DNA of 64,000 nt, from the NCBI GenBank assembly GCA_001599815.1, contig BCIA01000004.1:994862-1058861 (forward strand), read 5' to 3'. How positions within the stretch are numbered: the first letter of the stretch is position 1; the number at the start of each line of letters is the position of its first letter. Both the position numbers and the translations under genes were made by a program. Under the pieces are notes generated by a model. The model saw nothing but the letters and a program-made list of their open reading frames with translations, had not been told where the DNA came from and made no database searches. Positions 35,674 through 47,901 of this stretch are shown piece by piece. The DNA comes from Furcasterigmium furcatum (Eukaryota; Ascomycota; Sordariomycetes; Glomerellales; Plectosphaerellaceae).

Positions 35674-38258
35674 ATGCTGGCCTCCAGCAGCAGGCAGGTC
35701 CTGGGCTCCATGGCCCGGACCCGTGTCTCTGCCCTCGGCATCCGCCGCATGGCTACCGTCTCTGACTCCCCTCTCGACCGCAAGGTACGCTCTGCTCTTT
35801 GTTGTCCGGCCTACCCGTTGCGACCGCATGCCCGCGCGCATGTGACCGACGGCTCAAGAAACAATTCGCGCTGACACCTTGGACAGGTCAAGCAGAACAA
35901 CTGGGAGGAGGGCAACTTCATCAACTACAAGAAGATGTCCGAGAACCTCGCCATCGTCCGCGCTCGCCTTAACAAGCCCCTGACGTACACCGAGAAGATT
36001 CTCTACTCCCATCTGGACAACCCCCACGAGCAGGAGCTCGAGCGCGGTGTTTCCTACCTGAAGCTGCGCCCTGACCGCGTTGCTTGCCAGGACGCCACCG
36101 CCCAGATGGCCATCCTCCAGTTCATGTCCGCCGGCATGCCCTCCGTCGCTAACCCTACCACCGTCCACTGTGACCATCTGATCGAGGCCCAGATCGGTGG
36201 CGCCAAGGATCTTGACCGTGCCATCAACATCAACAAGGAGGTCTACGACTTCCTTGCCTCCGCCTGCGCCAAGTACAACATCGGTTTCTGGAAGCCCGGC
36301 TCCGGTATCATCCACCAGATCCTCCTCGAGAACTACGCTTTCCCCGGTGGTCTTCTCATCGGCACTGACTCTCACACCCCCAACGGTGGTGGTCTCGGTA
36401 TGGCCGCCATCGGTGTCGGCGGTGCTGACGCTGTCGATGTCATGGCCAACCTCCCCTGGGAGCTGAAGGCCCCCAAGGTCATCGGTGTCAAGCTCACTGG
36501 CAAGCTCAACGGCTGGGCCACCCCCAAGGGTAAGAACAGACCAAATTTTCACTATCTGGATACGTGACTAACGCCTCATCCCAGACGTTATCCTCAAGGT
36601 TGCCGGCATCACCACCGTCAAGGGTGGCACGGGAGCCATTGTCGAGTACCACGGACCTGGTGTCGACAGCCTCAGCGCCACTGGCATGGGCACGATTTGC
36701 AACATGGGAGCCGAGATCGGTGCCACCACCTCGCTCTTCCCCTTCAACGACAGCATGTACAACTACCTGGCCGCCACCAAGCGCAAGGACATCGGTGACT
36801 TTGCCCGTACCTACGCCAAGGACCTACGCGAGGACGAGGGCGCCGAGTACGACCAGCTCATCGAGATCGACCTGGACGAGCTCGAGCCCCATATCAACGG
36901 TCCCTTCACCCCCGATCTGGCCACCCCCATCTCCAAGTTCAGCGAGGCTGTCAAGGCCAACGGCTGGCCCGAGGAGCTCAAGGTCGGCCTCATCGGCTCT
37001 TGCACCAACTCCTCGTACGAGGACATGTCTCGCGGTGCCTCCATCGCTCGTGACGCCATGAACCACGGCATCAAGGCCAAGGCTGCCTTCACTGTCACCC
37101 CCGGTTCCGAGCAGATTCGCGCCACCATCGCGCGCGACGGTCAGCTCCAGACCTTCGAGGAGTTCGGCGGCATGGTCCTTGCCAACGCCTGCGGTCCTTG
37201 CATTGGTCAGTGGGACCGCCAGGATGTCAAGAAGGGCGAGGCCAACTCTATCATCTCCTCTTACAACCGTAACTTCACCGGCCGTAACGACGGTAACCCC
37301 GCCACTCACTCGTTCGTCGCCTCGCCCGATCTGGTCGTCGCCATGACCATTGCCGGCTCCCTGCACTTCAACCCCCTTACCGATACCCTGAAGGACAAGG
37401 ATGGCAAGGACTTCAAGCTCGCTCCCCCCACCGGTGACGGTCTTCCCCAGCGTGGCTACGACCCCGGCCAGGACACCTACCAGGCCCCTCCCAAGGACCG
37501 CGCCGCTGTCCAGGTCCAGGTCTCTCCCTCCTCTGACCGTCTCCAGGTCCTTTCGCCCTTCCAGCCCTGGGATGGCAAGGACGCCAAGGATCTGCCCATC
37601 CTGATCAAGGCTCAGGGCAAGACCACCACCGATCACATCTCTATGGCCGGCCCCTGGCTGAAGTACCGTGGTCATCTCGACAACATCTCCAACAACATGC
37701 TGATCGGCGCTATCAACGAGGCCAACGGCGAGGCCAACAAGGTCAAGAACGCCACCACTGGCGAGTTCGGCGGTGTCCCTGACGTCGCCCGTGACTACAA
37801 GGCCAAGGGCATCAAGTGGGTCGTCATCGGTGACTGGAACTACGGCGAGGGCTCTTCCCGTGAGCACGCCGCTCTCGAGCCCAGGCATCTTGGTGGCCTC
37901 GCCATCATCACCCGCTCCTTCGCCCGTATCCACGAGACCAACCTGAAGAAGCAGGGCATGCTGCCCCTGACTTTCGCCGAGCCCGCCGACTACGACAAGA
38001 TCAGGCCTGAGGACAAGGTGAGTTTGATTCACAATATGCACATATTTGTCGGGAGTCCTTGTTTGCTAACGTACACATTACCAGGTCGACATCCTCGCCA
38101 CCGAGATCGCCGTTGGCAAGCCCATGACCATGGTCGTCCACCCCAAGGACGGCGCCTCCTTCGAGGTCAAGCTCCTGCACACCTTCAACGAGCCCCAGAT
38201 TGAGTGGTTCAAGAACGGCAGCGCGCTCAACACCATGGCCAAGAGCGCCAAGAACTAG
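35674..38258 (+). CDS. ACO1: aconitate hydratase, mitochondrial
   Basis: Exons 35674-35784, 35887-36529, 36585-38017 and 38085-38258 give 786 residues; introns are 102, 55 and 67 nt. It converts citrate to isocitrate in the TCA cycle. The first exon encodes a basic, Ser/Ala-rich mitochondrial presequence (MLASSSRQVLGSMARTRVSA). Active-site and Fe-S features are present: LIGTDSHTPNGGGLGM, C391 in GSCTNSS, and C454/C457 in ANACGPCIGQW, which hold the 4Fe-4S cluster. The C-terminal swivel domain carries GDWNYGEGSSREHAA. Codon usage is strongly biased to C-ending codons, suggesting high expression. Confidence 0.98.
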
Positions 38259-39207
38259 GCTACAATACGGGGAGACATGGAATTAGAGCGAGGAAGGAAG
38301 GACATGGCTTGGGTTTTTTTATTTTATTCCGGCGCACATACCTGGTTGCATGCTGCTGGGACTGTTCGGTCTGTATCAGGATCGAGATGAGGACGAGACA
38401 TGGCGGATGAAAGGGCCCCTCGAGGTCGATAAGTTCATGCTGGGCCGTAGGCCGATGTTTCTAGTCTGTACAAAATGGAGCATTGTGATCTTTCTGTTCA
38501 ACTGGGATTCTTTCGTGGAGTGATGTGTCTCGATTCCCGTATGTCAAGGAGATCCCCGCTCGATTTCTCTTGGATTAACAAGATGCCATTTCGATTTCCC
38601 TCGGATCAACAAGAGGCCAGCTCGATTTCCAGTGAGTCGATGAGAGGCCGTGTCAATTCCTTCCCGGTAGATCTGAAGCCATCTCGATCTCTTCCCGCCC
38701 AGCGAGAGGCCAACTCAATTCTCCATGCCTCATTTGCTGCTGACCAAGATGATGACGATTTATTCCATTGGCCTGCATGTGGTTGAAAAACGGGGCGGGG
38801 TGCAATATGCAATATGCACCGTCGGGCATGGATGCTTCCGATGTCCGACGGCAGAATCCCATTGCAGGGAGGGCGCTAGGTGACATCTGGCAAGAAGTGT
38901 CGATCTGGCAGGGGTTTCAGCGATTGGATGCAAGCTCCGGAATGGGCATGCGACACTCGGCCATTTCTCTCCCATGACGACCACGACTGGCTGGGTCAAG
39001 TACCAAGGCTTTACTTCCACGACCTCCCGAGCCTGACCGACACGCTCCTTGCTGGCATTCGAATCTTCGTCTCCTCCCATTCCTTCGAAAGGCCGAAAAG
39101 GACCGGTTAGACGTCAAGCCGTACCGGCCGAGGCCTAGAGAATCTTCGCGTCAGCATCTTCGAAGAATCGCGAACCGGGCTGTCGACAAGAGCCAGCAGC
39201 CGCCGCC
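38259..39207. other. intergenic between ACO1 and RBD2
   Basis: 950 bp containing the 31-bp minisatellite (separate entry). The frame at 38475-38786 stays open through the repeats but has no domain and I do not call it a gene. Confidence 0.6.
38529..38744. repeat. 31-bp minisatellite, seven imperfect copies
   Basis: Units begin at 38529, 38559, 38590, 38621, 38652, 38683 and 38714, so the period is 31 bp (30 once). The consensus is close to CTCGATTTCCCTCGGATCAA followed by CAAGAGGCCAG. The best-kept parts are TCGATTTCC at the start and AGAGGCCA at the end. Because 31 is not a multiple of three, it is not a coding repeat. It begins 270 bp after the ACO1 stop. Confidence 0.85.
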
Positions 39208-40233
39208 ATGCCTCCGTCAACAACAAGCTTCAGCACCCAGAGAGCCCGGTCATACCTCTCGCGGCTGCCGCTGTTCACGCGCGTCGTGATCGGCGTCATT
39301 GTCGTCGCCGAGGTCGCCGGGTTGTTCCAGTCAGTATGGGACATTAGGCAATGGGGCGCCCTGATCCCGGATCAGCTCTCCATCTTGAACGGTAGGAGTC
39401 CCTTTCCCGTTCAACCTCTGCCTGGCGTGTGCTGACTTGAAGATACCCAGCGTACCGCATCAACACGTTCCCCTTCATCCACCTGAACATCCTGCACGCC
39501 CTGGTCAACGTCGTCTCCCTTACGCCGCTGATGGAGCGGTTCGAGTCCGAGTACGGGACACTGACGACCATTGCGCTGTTCATCGGGCGTGAGTTGCGGC
39601 CGGACACATCAACGGGGAGGGGAGATAGCTGACAGGGCCTACACAGCGTTGACGTCGATACCCGCAGTCCTGTACACGATCATCGAGCTGGGCATTCTGC
39701 GGTCCAACACGGCTATCATGGGGTCCAGGTGTGTTCCGTCGCTGGCTGTGCGCATACGAGATGCTAATGGAGGTGGCACAGTCTTTGGGTCTTCTTGCTG
39801 CTAGCCAAGGAGTCTATCCGGACGTACCGGGCGAACCCGCACCTGGTCATCGGCTCGTGGTCCGTCCCGACGTGGACCATGCCGCTTGCTCTGGTTGTCA
39901 CGGTTGCGGTGCTGATTCCCGGGACTAGCTTCCTCGGGCATCTGCTTGCTGTCGGTGTTGGATATCTCTGTAAGTTTGCTCTACTGCGACGCCCGACGGA
40001 GAACAGACGGTGACTGACTATACCTAGTTGGCCTGGGATACCTTCGGTTCCTCGCGCCTCCGGAGGGGCCTCTGCGCTGGGTCGAGGGGAAGCTCAACCT
40101 TCTCTCTATCCTGCCTCACTTTGTCAGCGTCGACCAGAAGACGTATGGCCGGTTTGGCGTGCTGCCGACGAGCGGCCCCGCGGGGACCGCGCCCATTGCC
40201 CTGGTCGGCTCGACGCAGAGGCTGGGGCCGTAG
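39208..40233 (+). CDS. RBD2: rhomboid intramembrane serine protease Rbd2
   Basis: Five exons (39208-39391, 39451-39588, 39647-39728, 39782-39969, 40028-40233) give 265 residues, with introns of 53-59 nt. Six membrane segments are visible. Rhomboid features are HLNILHALVNVVSLTPLMERFE, the serine motif MGSSLWVF (Ser135, whose codon spans the third intron), and the catalytic histidine in LGHLLAVGVGYLFG (H188). Rbd2-type rhomboids act in the Golgi. In fission yeast and Aspergillus they process the sterol regulator SREBP. That role is inferred from the family. The C-terminal tail is soluble and Pro/Gly-rich. Confidence 0.9.
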
Positions 40234-42246
40234 ATGCCTGATGAGCCAGTCAGTTATGAGCACTGAAGACATGTAATTTCTTTGGTCGTACATCCGGCGG
40301 ATGATCGGGTAATACTATCTCTAGACGGCACGGCATTTCAGGGGTGTTCCGGAGTTGGTGGCAATTTAAACCACATAAACACTTGGGCGCATATACCAGC
40401 CAGTTCAGCGGCCAGCCCGCACAGGCAAACTGGAAGTTCACTTTTCGGTTCCATGTTGTGATATCGCGGTTGCCTCCTGACCGGGGCAGCATAGTTCAAG
40501 ACATTCACTTTCAAGAAGAGGGCGGCCTACAGAGTCCAGCTCTCCTCACCTTCGTTCTCATCTGATCTGAGCCCATCCCGGTCCATCCTAACCTCGAAAC
40601 ACACCACCAACACCACATCCCTTCTGCTCCCCCAACTTCGTACGGGAAGTCCTCGATTCACCCCGTGTACCCTTCCATCGAGCTTTCAACATGGCGTCTC
40701 CGGGCCCTACGGACCCCCTAGGCGCAACCCGAACTCTGGAAGTCACACTCGCATAACTTGTCTCACAGAAACAGCCCGGCATCATGGGAGTCCCTGCGCT
40801 TAACCCAAGAATACCTGGCCCCCGAGTCGACAGGCCCGCATATGCGGAAGATGGCCTCACGCGCCAGAGGCACATTCGCCTTCTCGAATGTGTTGAGCAG
40901 AACCCTTTCAGCTCCCAGCTCATCCCCACGAGCATCATCCAGGATGCGCGCAGATATCTAAGCTCGGAGATTTCCTTCATAGCCGCTCGAACACGCGGCT
41001 GGCAACTCAGCAATATGCCTTCTGGAAGAGATGTAAAGACACGAGAGGTCTCGATGACAATGCAAGGGGTCCAAGGGCGTCGAGTGGAGGGGTTGCAAGG
41101 ATCAGCTAGGCGTCCGCATAGGGGAGTCTTGAAATACCGGCATCAGGCCCAGGGTGGACGCGAAGGTTGGGCTCGATAAGAACGTCGACTTCTCACGCAG
41201 GTAGCGAGAAGACACAATACACTCCAACATTGCCACACTCGGGAGCTATGAAAAACCTGTGAACCTTCTCTGTGCTGTGTCAAGTAAACACGGCAGCCCA
41301 ATGGAGAGTTTACAAACCAGGACTACAACGGCGAGACCGTCAGTTAGATCCAGTTTGGCAAAGAGAGGCCTTGTAACTGTTCTTCAGCCATGATCGAGCA
41401 AGTCGAGATCCCACAGCAATGAATGCCGCCCATCTCCCGGGACAAGTGCTAGCCGCTGCCTAAGTCGTAGGGTTTTGACTCGGTAGTTACTATGAACCAC
41501 TACAGGCCCGACAAGCCCCCATATCGATCATCCGAAACTCAATTTACCTAGTCGACGTAGTTCTGTTAGGCTAAGACGCTGGCTAGTTCAAGGGTGTCAA
41601 CATAGGGAAGGATTTGGCACCTTCTGCCCATGCTCGTGGCATGGTCACGAGATGGGAGTGGGCTTCTGTACACGATAGCCTTGTGTATACTAAGTAGTGA
41701 AGCTTTCTTTCCTGCAAGATAAACCTACAGCTAGGTAAATCTACTCACTGGCGCATATCATCAGCAGCTGGCAGCCTCGCAGAACGTGGCTACGTCGAAC
41801 ATCGAACGACATTGACCTGGGTAAGTAGATTTGGCAACTAAGATGATCTCTCTAGTTATCTCAGAGAATCAAGTTGAAGTCTCCCTAGAAGTTGGGTAGG
41901 TCTTAACAATCATCGAGCCAGTTCCCTGGTAGTCAGCCAAAGGCCGTTGGGATTTGGGGGCATCTCGGACTGATGTCCCCCTGGCCCCTGAAAAGCCCCT
42001 GAAAGCCCCTGAATGAACGCCAGCGGGGACCCCTGGCGGCCCCACTATTTCAATCAACCGGGAGCTTCGACGTGTCGTGTCGTGCACCCAGGAAGAGCTT
42101 CATCGTGTTCCCCCCGTGCAACAAACTCCCCATTGCGCCAACTCGTCCTCTCGCATCCATGAGCAAGACGACGCCCCGATAGACCATCGAAAGCCTAGCC
42201 GAGAAGTACGCTTTGCCTCCACCGCAAAGCTGTGGGAAGCTCGGCC
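40234..42246. other. gene-poor 2 kb upstream of GAA1
   Basis: From 41.2 to 42.05 kb the sequence is less GC-rich, dense in stop codons in all frames and has no recognisable feature. A short direct repeat of GCCCCTGAAA lies near 41980-42012. A weak hypothetical ORF at 40784 is listed separately. Confidence 0.5.
40784..41179 (+). CDS. hypothetical protein, weak support
   Basis: An ATG-initiated frame of 131 codons. The first 80 residues look protein-like (HIRLLECVEQNPFSSQLI, then SEISFIAARTRGWQL). The rest is Arg/Gly/Gln-rich and unlike a folded domain. No family recognised. It could be the first exon of a longer gene (a GTAAAG site follows residue 84), a decayed gene, or chance, since the opposite strand is also open here. 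Confidence 0.25.
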   Translation: MGVPALNPRIPGPRVDRPAYAEDGLTRQRHIRLLECVEQNPFSSQLIPTSIIQDARRYLSSEISFIAARTRGWQLSNMPSGRDVKTREVSMTMQGVQGRRVEGLQGSARRPHRGVLKYRHQAQGGREGWAR

Positions 42247-44235
42247 ATGTCGCGCCTCATTTGTACGTCTCCCGAAGCCTCCTCCAATTCCCATCGCATC
42301 TGTCCGTCTTCGTCGTGCTGACTGACACGTCTGACAGCTACCGCCCTCTCCTTGAGGCGCGATCCTCGCATCCTCAAGGCACCGCCATACCTCTCCCTGC
42401 TCTGCATCATCGCCGGAATCTCATGGCTCTTTTTCCTGCCCATCAAGGACTACAACCGAAGGACGTACATCTCCGAGAACGCACTGCTCCCCGGCCAGGT
42501 CCATGCCTACTTCTCCGGCAGCGACCAGCACATATTCCGCGGATACAGGCACGAGACGAACGCATTGGAGAACAGCACCAATGCAGAGTGAGACATCCCC
42601 CAAACCTGATGGCCACGAGGCGGGAACCTTCACCTGGCTAACACTGCGCGCGCAGGATCAACGACTACCTCGAGAACATCTTCGGCTCCTTCGGCCTCAA
42701 GGTCGGCCGCCAGAACTACACCTACGAGTCTGCCGGCAACGAATACGCGGGTGAGAACGTCTACGCCATCCTCCAGGCCCCCCGCGGCGATGCCACCGAG
42801 GCCATTGTTCTGGTCGCCCCTTGGCGCAACGTCAAGGGCGAGTTCAACCGCATGGGCCTGCCCCTCGCCCTGACCCTCGCCCGCTACTTCAAGCGCTGGT
42901 CCCTCTGGTCCAAGGACATCGTCTTCGTCGTGCCCCCCGACGCCAAGACCGGCACACAGGCCTGGGTCGACGCCTACCACGACGCCCACGACCCCTCCCG
43001 CGTCACCAGCCTGCCCCTCAAGAGCGGCGCCCTCCAGGGCGCCATCGCCATCGACTACGTCCAGGAGAACCGCTTTAAGAACCTCCACATCGTCTACGAC
43101 GGCGTCAACGGCCAGCTCCCCAACCTCGACCTCATCAACGCCATCGGCAACATCGCCCAGGGCCAGATGGGCATCCCCGTCGGCTTCCAGGAGATGTGGG
43201 ACGTCAAGAGCAAGGACAAGTATGAGGCCCGCCTGCAGACCATGCTGCGCGGCATGCTCAAGCAGGGCCTCGGCTACGCCTCCGGTCCCCATAGCAGCTT
43301 CATTCCGTACCACGTCGACGCCGTCACCCTCCAGCCCTTCGGCGACGGCTGGCAGGACGAGATGGCCATGGGCCGCGTCATCGAGGGCTCGTTCCGCAGC
43401 CTGAACAACCTGCTCGAGAAGCTCCACCAGAGCTTCTTCTTCTACCTGCTCATGAACAAGGAGCGCTTCGTCAGCATCGGGACGTATCTGCCCTCGGCTA
43501 TGATCCTTGCGGCGAACTTCTCCATCATGGCCATCTTCTACTGGGTCAAGAGTGGCTACAAGGAGCAGGATGCTGGCAACCCCGTTGGCCCCAAGGACAG
43601 CAAGACCTTCCCGCCGGCCGCGGCCGAGAGGGCACTCGCCCTGCCCCTGGGCGTTGTCGTCGTCTGCCACTTCCTCGGCGCCCTGCCCCTCTTCGTCTTC
43701 AACAACGCCCCAGAAGCAGTACGTGATCTCCCCCCAAATCGACCTTGATGACCCCCTCTTACTGACGACCTTTCAGCTCCTCGCCCCCCTCTTCGCAGCC
43801 TTCTCAACGCTCAACGCCGCCCTTCCCTTCGTCCTCTCCACCCTCCTCTCCACCTACCGCCCGACGACCCAGCAGTACCACCTCGTTAAGTCCTTCTCTC
43901 TCCTCATTCTTGGCATGTTCCTCTCCGCCCTCGCCACCCTCAACTTCTCCCTCTCCCTCATCGTCGGCGTCTTCGCCGCCCCCCTCTCTTTCATGCGCCC
44001 CTGGCCCTGCAGCGCCGCCGCCCGCTACGCCTCCCTCGGCCTCCTCCAGCTCGTCAGCCCACCCGCCGTCCTCTACTCCGCCAGCGCCTACTTCGGCCTC
44101 GACGTCGCCTTCGTCCTCAAGGAGGCCGCCTTCGGCTGGGACGTCTGGGGCATGTACACCCCCGTCGTGCTGTGCTGCGTCTGGTGGCCCGCGTGGCTGG
44201 CCGGCTCGGTGCTGGTGCTGGGCCAGCCCGCGTGA
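42247..44235 (+). CDS. GAA1: GPI transamidase component Gaa1
   Basis: Exons 42247-42262, 42338-42587, 42656-43718 and 43777-44235 give 595 residues. The first exon is only 16 nt (MSRLI plus one base), and the introns are 75, 68 and 58 nt. Gaa1 is an ER-membrane subunit of the complex that attaches GPI anchors to proteins. The sequence shows a first membrane segment (YLSLLCIIAGISWLFFLPI) and the large luminal domain with NYTYESAGNEYAGENVYAIL. The peptidase-like APWRNVKGEFNRMGLPLALTL and QLPNLDLINAIGNIAQ follow. A block of about six C-terminal membrane segments completes it. All frame joins are consistent. Confidence 0.95.
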
Positions 44236-44550
44236 TGGGATCGGTGGAATAATAGTAATAATTATCAGGGGAATAGCGCTCCCCGTTGGTTTAGGGTAAA
44301 CGGGTAGCATACACACATCACGGGAGGGAAAGCTAGCGGCCATATTGATTTCTGTTTTTGTCTTCAGAACCGCCCATAGGTGCTCTGCGATGTGAGACTC
44401 TGCGGCTCTACGTAGTCGGACCCCCCCTTTTTGGGCCTTTCTAGCGCCAATCCCCCCCGCGGCTCCGTCTACTATGTTGGTACACGTGTGTTCTGTCTCG
44501 CAAAATCCCTCCTTCACCTCCTCTGGTGATGATGGTGCCCCTGCACCGCT
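44236..44550. other. convergent 3' flanks of GAA1 and RPN9
   Basis: 315 bp between two convergent stops, with a poly-C/poly-T patch at about 44419-44450. Nothing else seen. Confidence 0.6.
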
Positions 44551-45825
44551 TTAGGCGGCCCAGACGTCCCCGCCCGACTTCTCGATCCAGTTGCCCAGAT
44601 TGTTGACGCTCGAGTTCCAGTCGAGCAGCCGCTGGCGCATGTTGCCGATCTGCTTGAGGTCGAGGACCTTGGGCTGGACCCAGGTGATGTGGGCGACCTC
44701 GTCGACCTGGTCGATGGTGCCGCGGAGGAGGCCGAGGGAGAGGGCCTTCATGATGAGATGCTCGATCTCGTCGGGCCGGACCTTTGTCTCGGCGGCGATG
44801 TCGGCGAAGGTCATGGCGCGGTCGTGGGGCGGGCGGCGGAAGATGGCCTCGGTGAGGGAGGCGAGGTAGATCTTCTGGCGGAGGTGGTCGCGGTGCTTGT
44901 TGAGGAGGGAGGTGGCGGTGATGTTGCCGTAGAGGGAGTCGAAGGCGGCGAGGTCGCCGCGGTTGAACGCGTAGAGGAGGTCGTGCAGCCAGGCCGTCTT
45001 CTGGCTGTCCTTGACCGCGTCTAGGATCGGGTGCAGCAGGAGCTCGCCGAAGTTGTAGATGCTGTTGGAGAGGAGGGCTGCGATGCTGAGGTGGTGCGCG
45101 CGCGCGTGCCGGTCCTGCGCGGACAGCGACTTGATGTCGATGCAGGCGAGGTAGAGCAGGGCGTTGCGGTAGTAGGCGGCGAAGTCCATCTTTTGCTGGT
45201 ATGTGTTAGCTCGAGCGGCGGGCAACCGGGGGGTTGGTTTGTGGAGGGGAGCGGACCTGGTAGTAGCTGGCATTTGCGTCGTAGAAGGCGGCGTGGATGA
45301 CCGTCTCGACCGAGTCGAACGTGTCCAATATCCTCTCTGCCGCGTCCAGGTCCTGGCGGGCGCCGTCCAGATCCTCCATCTCCAGCTTCACCCTTGCGAC
45401 AGCTACTGATGCGTACACGAAAGCGTCTTGAGAGCCCTCCTTGTCGACCCTCTTCGCGACGCTCTTCAGGAAGGCCAGCTTATCAGGCTCGTCATCTGTA
45501 GTCCCGTTTGTCAGCGGTGGTGGTCGTGTGTCATGTTCGGGTTGGGAAGCTCCCCACCATCGAATGCATCTGACGCCTTCAGGGCCAACTCCACAAACTT
45601 CAGCTGGTTGATCTTATCGGCGAACTTGACGATGAAGACCCTGTAGAAGTCGAGCCGTTGGGGTTCGCTGTCATCGTTGTTGAAGAATTCGAGGAGGGCG
45701 GTGGTGAGCTGGTGCCAGAGCTTCCGCTCCCAGAAGTTCTCAAAGTCGAGGACGAGGTGCTGCAGCGCCTCGGGGGTCTTTTCCTGCTGCTGGGCGAGGA
45801 ATTCCGGGATCACGTCGTTGCTCAT
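44551..45825 (-). CDS. RPN9: 26S proteasome regulatory lid subunit Rpn9
   Basis: Exons 45825-45558, 45495-45257 and 45195-44551 give 383 residues. Introns are 62 nt (GTGGGG donor) and 61 nt (GTCCGC donor, branch GCTAAC). Rpn9 is a PCI-domain scaffold of the 19S lid. The N-terminal half is helical repeat (FENFWERKLWHQLTTALLEF, then ARQDLDAAERILDTFDSVE). The C-terminal PCI/winged helix includes FADIAAETKVRPDEIEHLI and GTIDQVDEVAHITWVQPKVL. The protein ends NWIEKSGGDVWAA. It is divergent from the NDUFA9 gene. Confidence 0.95.
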
Positions 45826-46392
45826 CTTGGCTGGGATGAAGCTGCAGCTCCGAGCTCGTTGGCGGGATGTGTGTTGCTGAGCTCCAGAAGCTCTCGGTCG
45901 CCGGGGAGATGTGTTGAGAGGGAAATGACCGTTTCCTTCAGGGTCGCAATGTGAGGTTTGTGCTGCTCCTTCGCCGTGGGGAGTGATCGGGGTCGTCGAA
46001 GGTTGAGGCCGTGGAAAGTTGTAGAAGTGGAAGCTCTGGAAGGTGGAGGAAGCATCACAGCAGCATCAAGTCAAGTCAACGCGGCTGGCTGGCAGCCTGC
46101 CCCTTGCGCAGTCGGCCGCACGCCCAGCATTAGGTAACCCACCCCACTGCAGCGGGCTCTCTCGCGTCTCCAACGTTTTGCCGTTCCGAAGCAGGCTGAC
46201 TCAGCCGTAAACCCGCTTGACCAACACGTGACGCCCTATTGGCCCGGCCGGCTAGCGACTCCAAGGTGCGAGGTGCAAAGGCTCGGACCAGCGAACCGCG
46301 AGCTTGATTGACTGAGGACATTCGAATTCCGGCACTGCTGCCAGTCAATTGGGATCCCACGCCCCCCTCAGCCATCTATTGAGCATTCAAAG
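45826..46392. other. divergent promoter region RPN9/NDUFA9
   Basis: 567 bp shared upstream region. No other feature seen. Confidence 0.6.
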
Positions 46393-47901
46393 ATGGCTTC
46401 CTTCCAGGCCGCCGTGCGGTCGTCCAAGACCTTCGCCCCTCAAGTGCTGAGGAGGCAACCGATTTCCGACGTCGCCATCACCAGGACCGGCAAGCCCATT
46501 CTGCGAACCCAGGGCGGCAGGTGAGTCTAGACGGCCAATTGACCGCTCCTACTCGGTGTGCTGACTGTCCGGTCATACAGATCCTCCCTCGGCGGTATGT
46601 TCGACCTCGCGCGCAACGATTGACCACCTCTAAACATCAGCAACAGGACACACTGCTACCGTTTTCGGTGCCACTGGCCAGGTTGGACGCTACATTGTCA
46701 ACAGACTGGGTATGGGCTGGATCCCCGCTGTCGAATGAGCTTGGTGGAATTGACACGAGGAACAGCGCGCCAGGGATGCACCGTCGTCGTCCCCTTCCGC
46801 GAGGAGATGGCCAAGCGCCATCTCAAGGTCACCGGTGATCTTGGCCGAGTCGTCTTCATCGAGTACGATCTGCGAAACACCGAGTCGATCGAGCAGAGCG
46901 TCAGGCACTCCGACGTCGTCTACAACCTCGTCGGACGCAACTACCCCACCAAGTATGCCATGACTCGACAGAGACCGAAAGGACGCATTGCTAAGACCCG
47001 CGCAGGAACTTCACCCTGGAGGACGTCCACGTCGAGGGAACCGAGCGGATAGCCGAGGCCGTTGCCAAGTACGATGTCGACAGGTTCATCCACATGTCCA
47101 GCCACAGCGCCAGTCTCGACTCGCCCTCGGAGTTCTACCGCACCAAGGTACGTGGTCAAGGGGGACATTCTAAGCGGAAATACTGACTAGGAACCAGGCG
47201 AGGGGTGAGCAAGTTGCCCGCGAGATCTTCCCCGAGACCACCATCGTCAGGCCCGCCCCCATCTTCGGCTTCGAGGACAACCTTCTGCTGAGGCTCGCGT
47301 CCGTCCTCAACCTCTTCACCGCGAACAACATGCAGGAGAGGTTCTCCCCCGTTCACGTAGGTCTCCCGATGTATGTGTGACAATACCCGTGTTCTAATGC
47401 CTCATCAGTCTATCGACGTCGGCCACGCCCTGGAGCTCATGCTCTACGACGACAACACCGCCGGCCAGACCTACGAGCTGAACGGCCCCAAGGAGTACGC
47501 CCTGTACGAGATCGCCGAGATGGTGGACCGCGAGATCTTCAAGAAGCGCACGCACTTCAACGTCCCCAAGGCCATCCTCAAGCCCGTTGCCGGCCTCATC
47601 AACAAGCTGCTCTGGTGGGACGTCATGTCCGCCGACGAGATCGAGCGCGAGTTCCTGGACCAGCAGTACGACGAGACGGCCAAGACCTTCAAGGACCTCG
47701 GCATCGAGCCCGGCGACATTAGCAAGTTCACATACCACTACCTGGTGAGTGCCCCATGCCTGTCTATATATTTGCTCCCAGCAGCGCTGACACCCCCCAC
47801 AGCAAGGATTCCGCAGCAGCAACTTCTACGACCTCCCGCCGGCGACGGAGAAGGAGAAGAGGGAAGAGAAGAAGTTCCTGCACGTCGGCGATGAGCTCTA
47901 A
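46393..47901 (+). CDS. NADH:ubiquinone oxidoreductase 40-kDa subunit (NDUFA9, nuo-40)
   Basis: Eight exons (46393-46520, 46581-46594, 46647-46709, 46766-46952, 47006-47147, 47198-47356, 47409-47744, 47803-47901) give 375 residues; the introns are 50-60 nt. The second exon is only 14 nt (RSSLGG). It is an accessory complex I subunit in mitochondria related to short-chain dehydrogenases. The first exon encodes a presequence (MASFQAAVRSSKTFAPQVLR). The NAD(P)-binding motif TVFGATGQVGRYIV is split from it by two introns. FIHMSSHSASLDSPSEFYRTK, VRPAPIFGFEDNLLLRL and WWDVMSADEIEREFLDQ match NDUFA9. The joins keep frame throughout. Confidence 0.95.

Noticed and set aside
36824..38041. 405-codon minus-strand ORF opposite aconitase
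   Set aside because: Shadow of the highly biased aconitase exon; no domain.
38475..38786. ORF running through the 31-bp minisatellite
   Set aside because: The repeat period rotates the frame and no motif is present; openness is probably chance.
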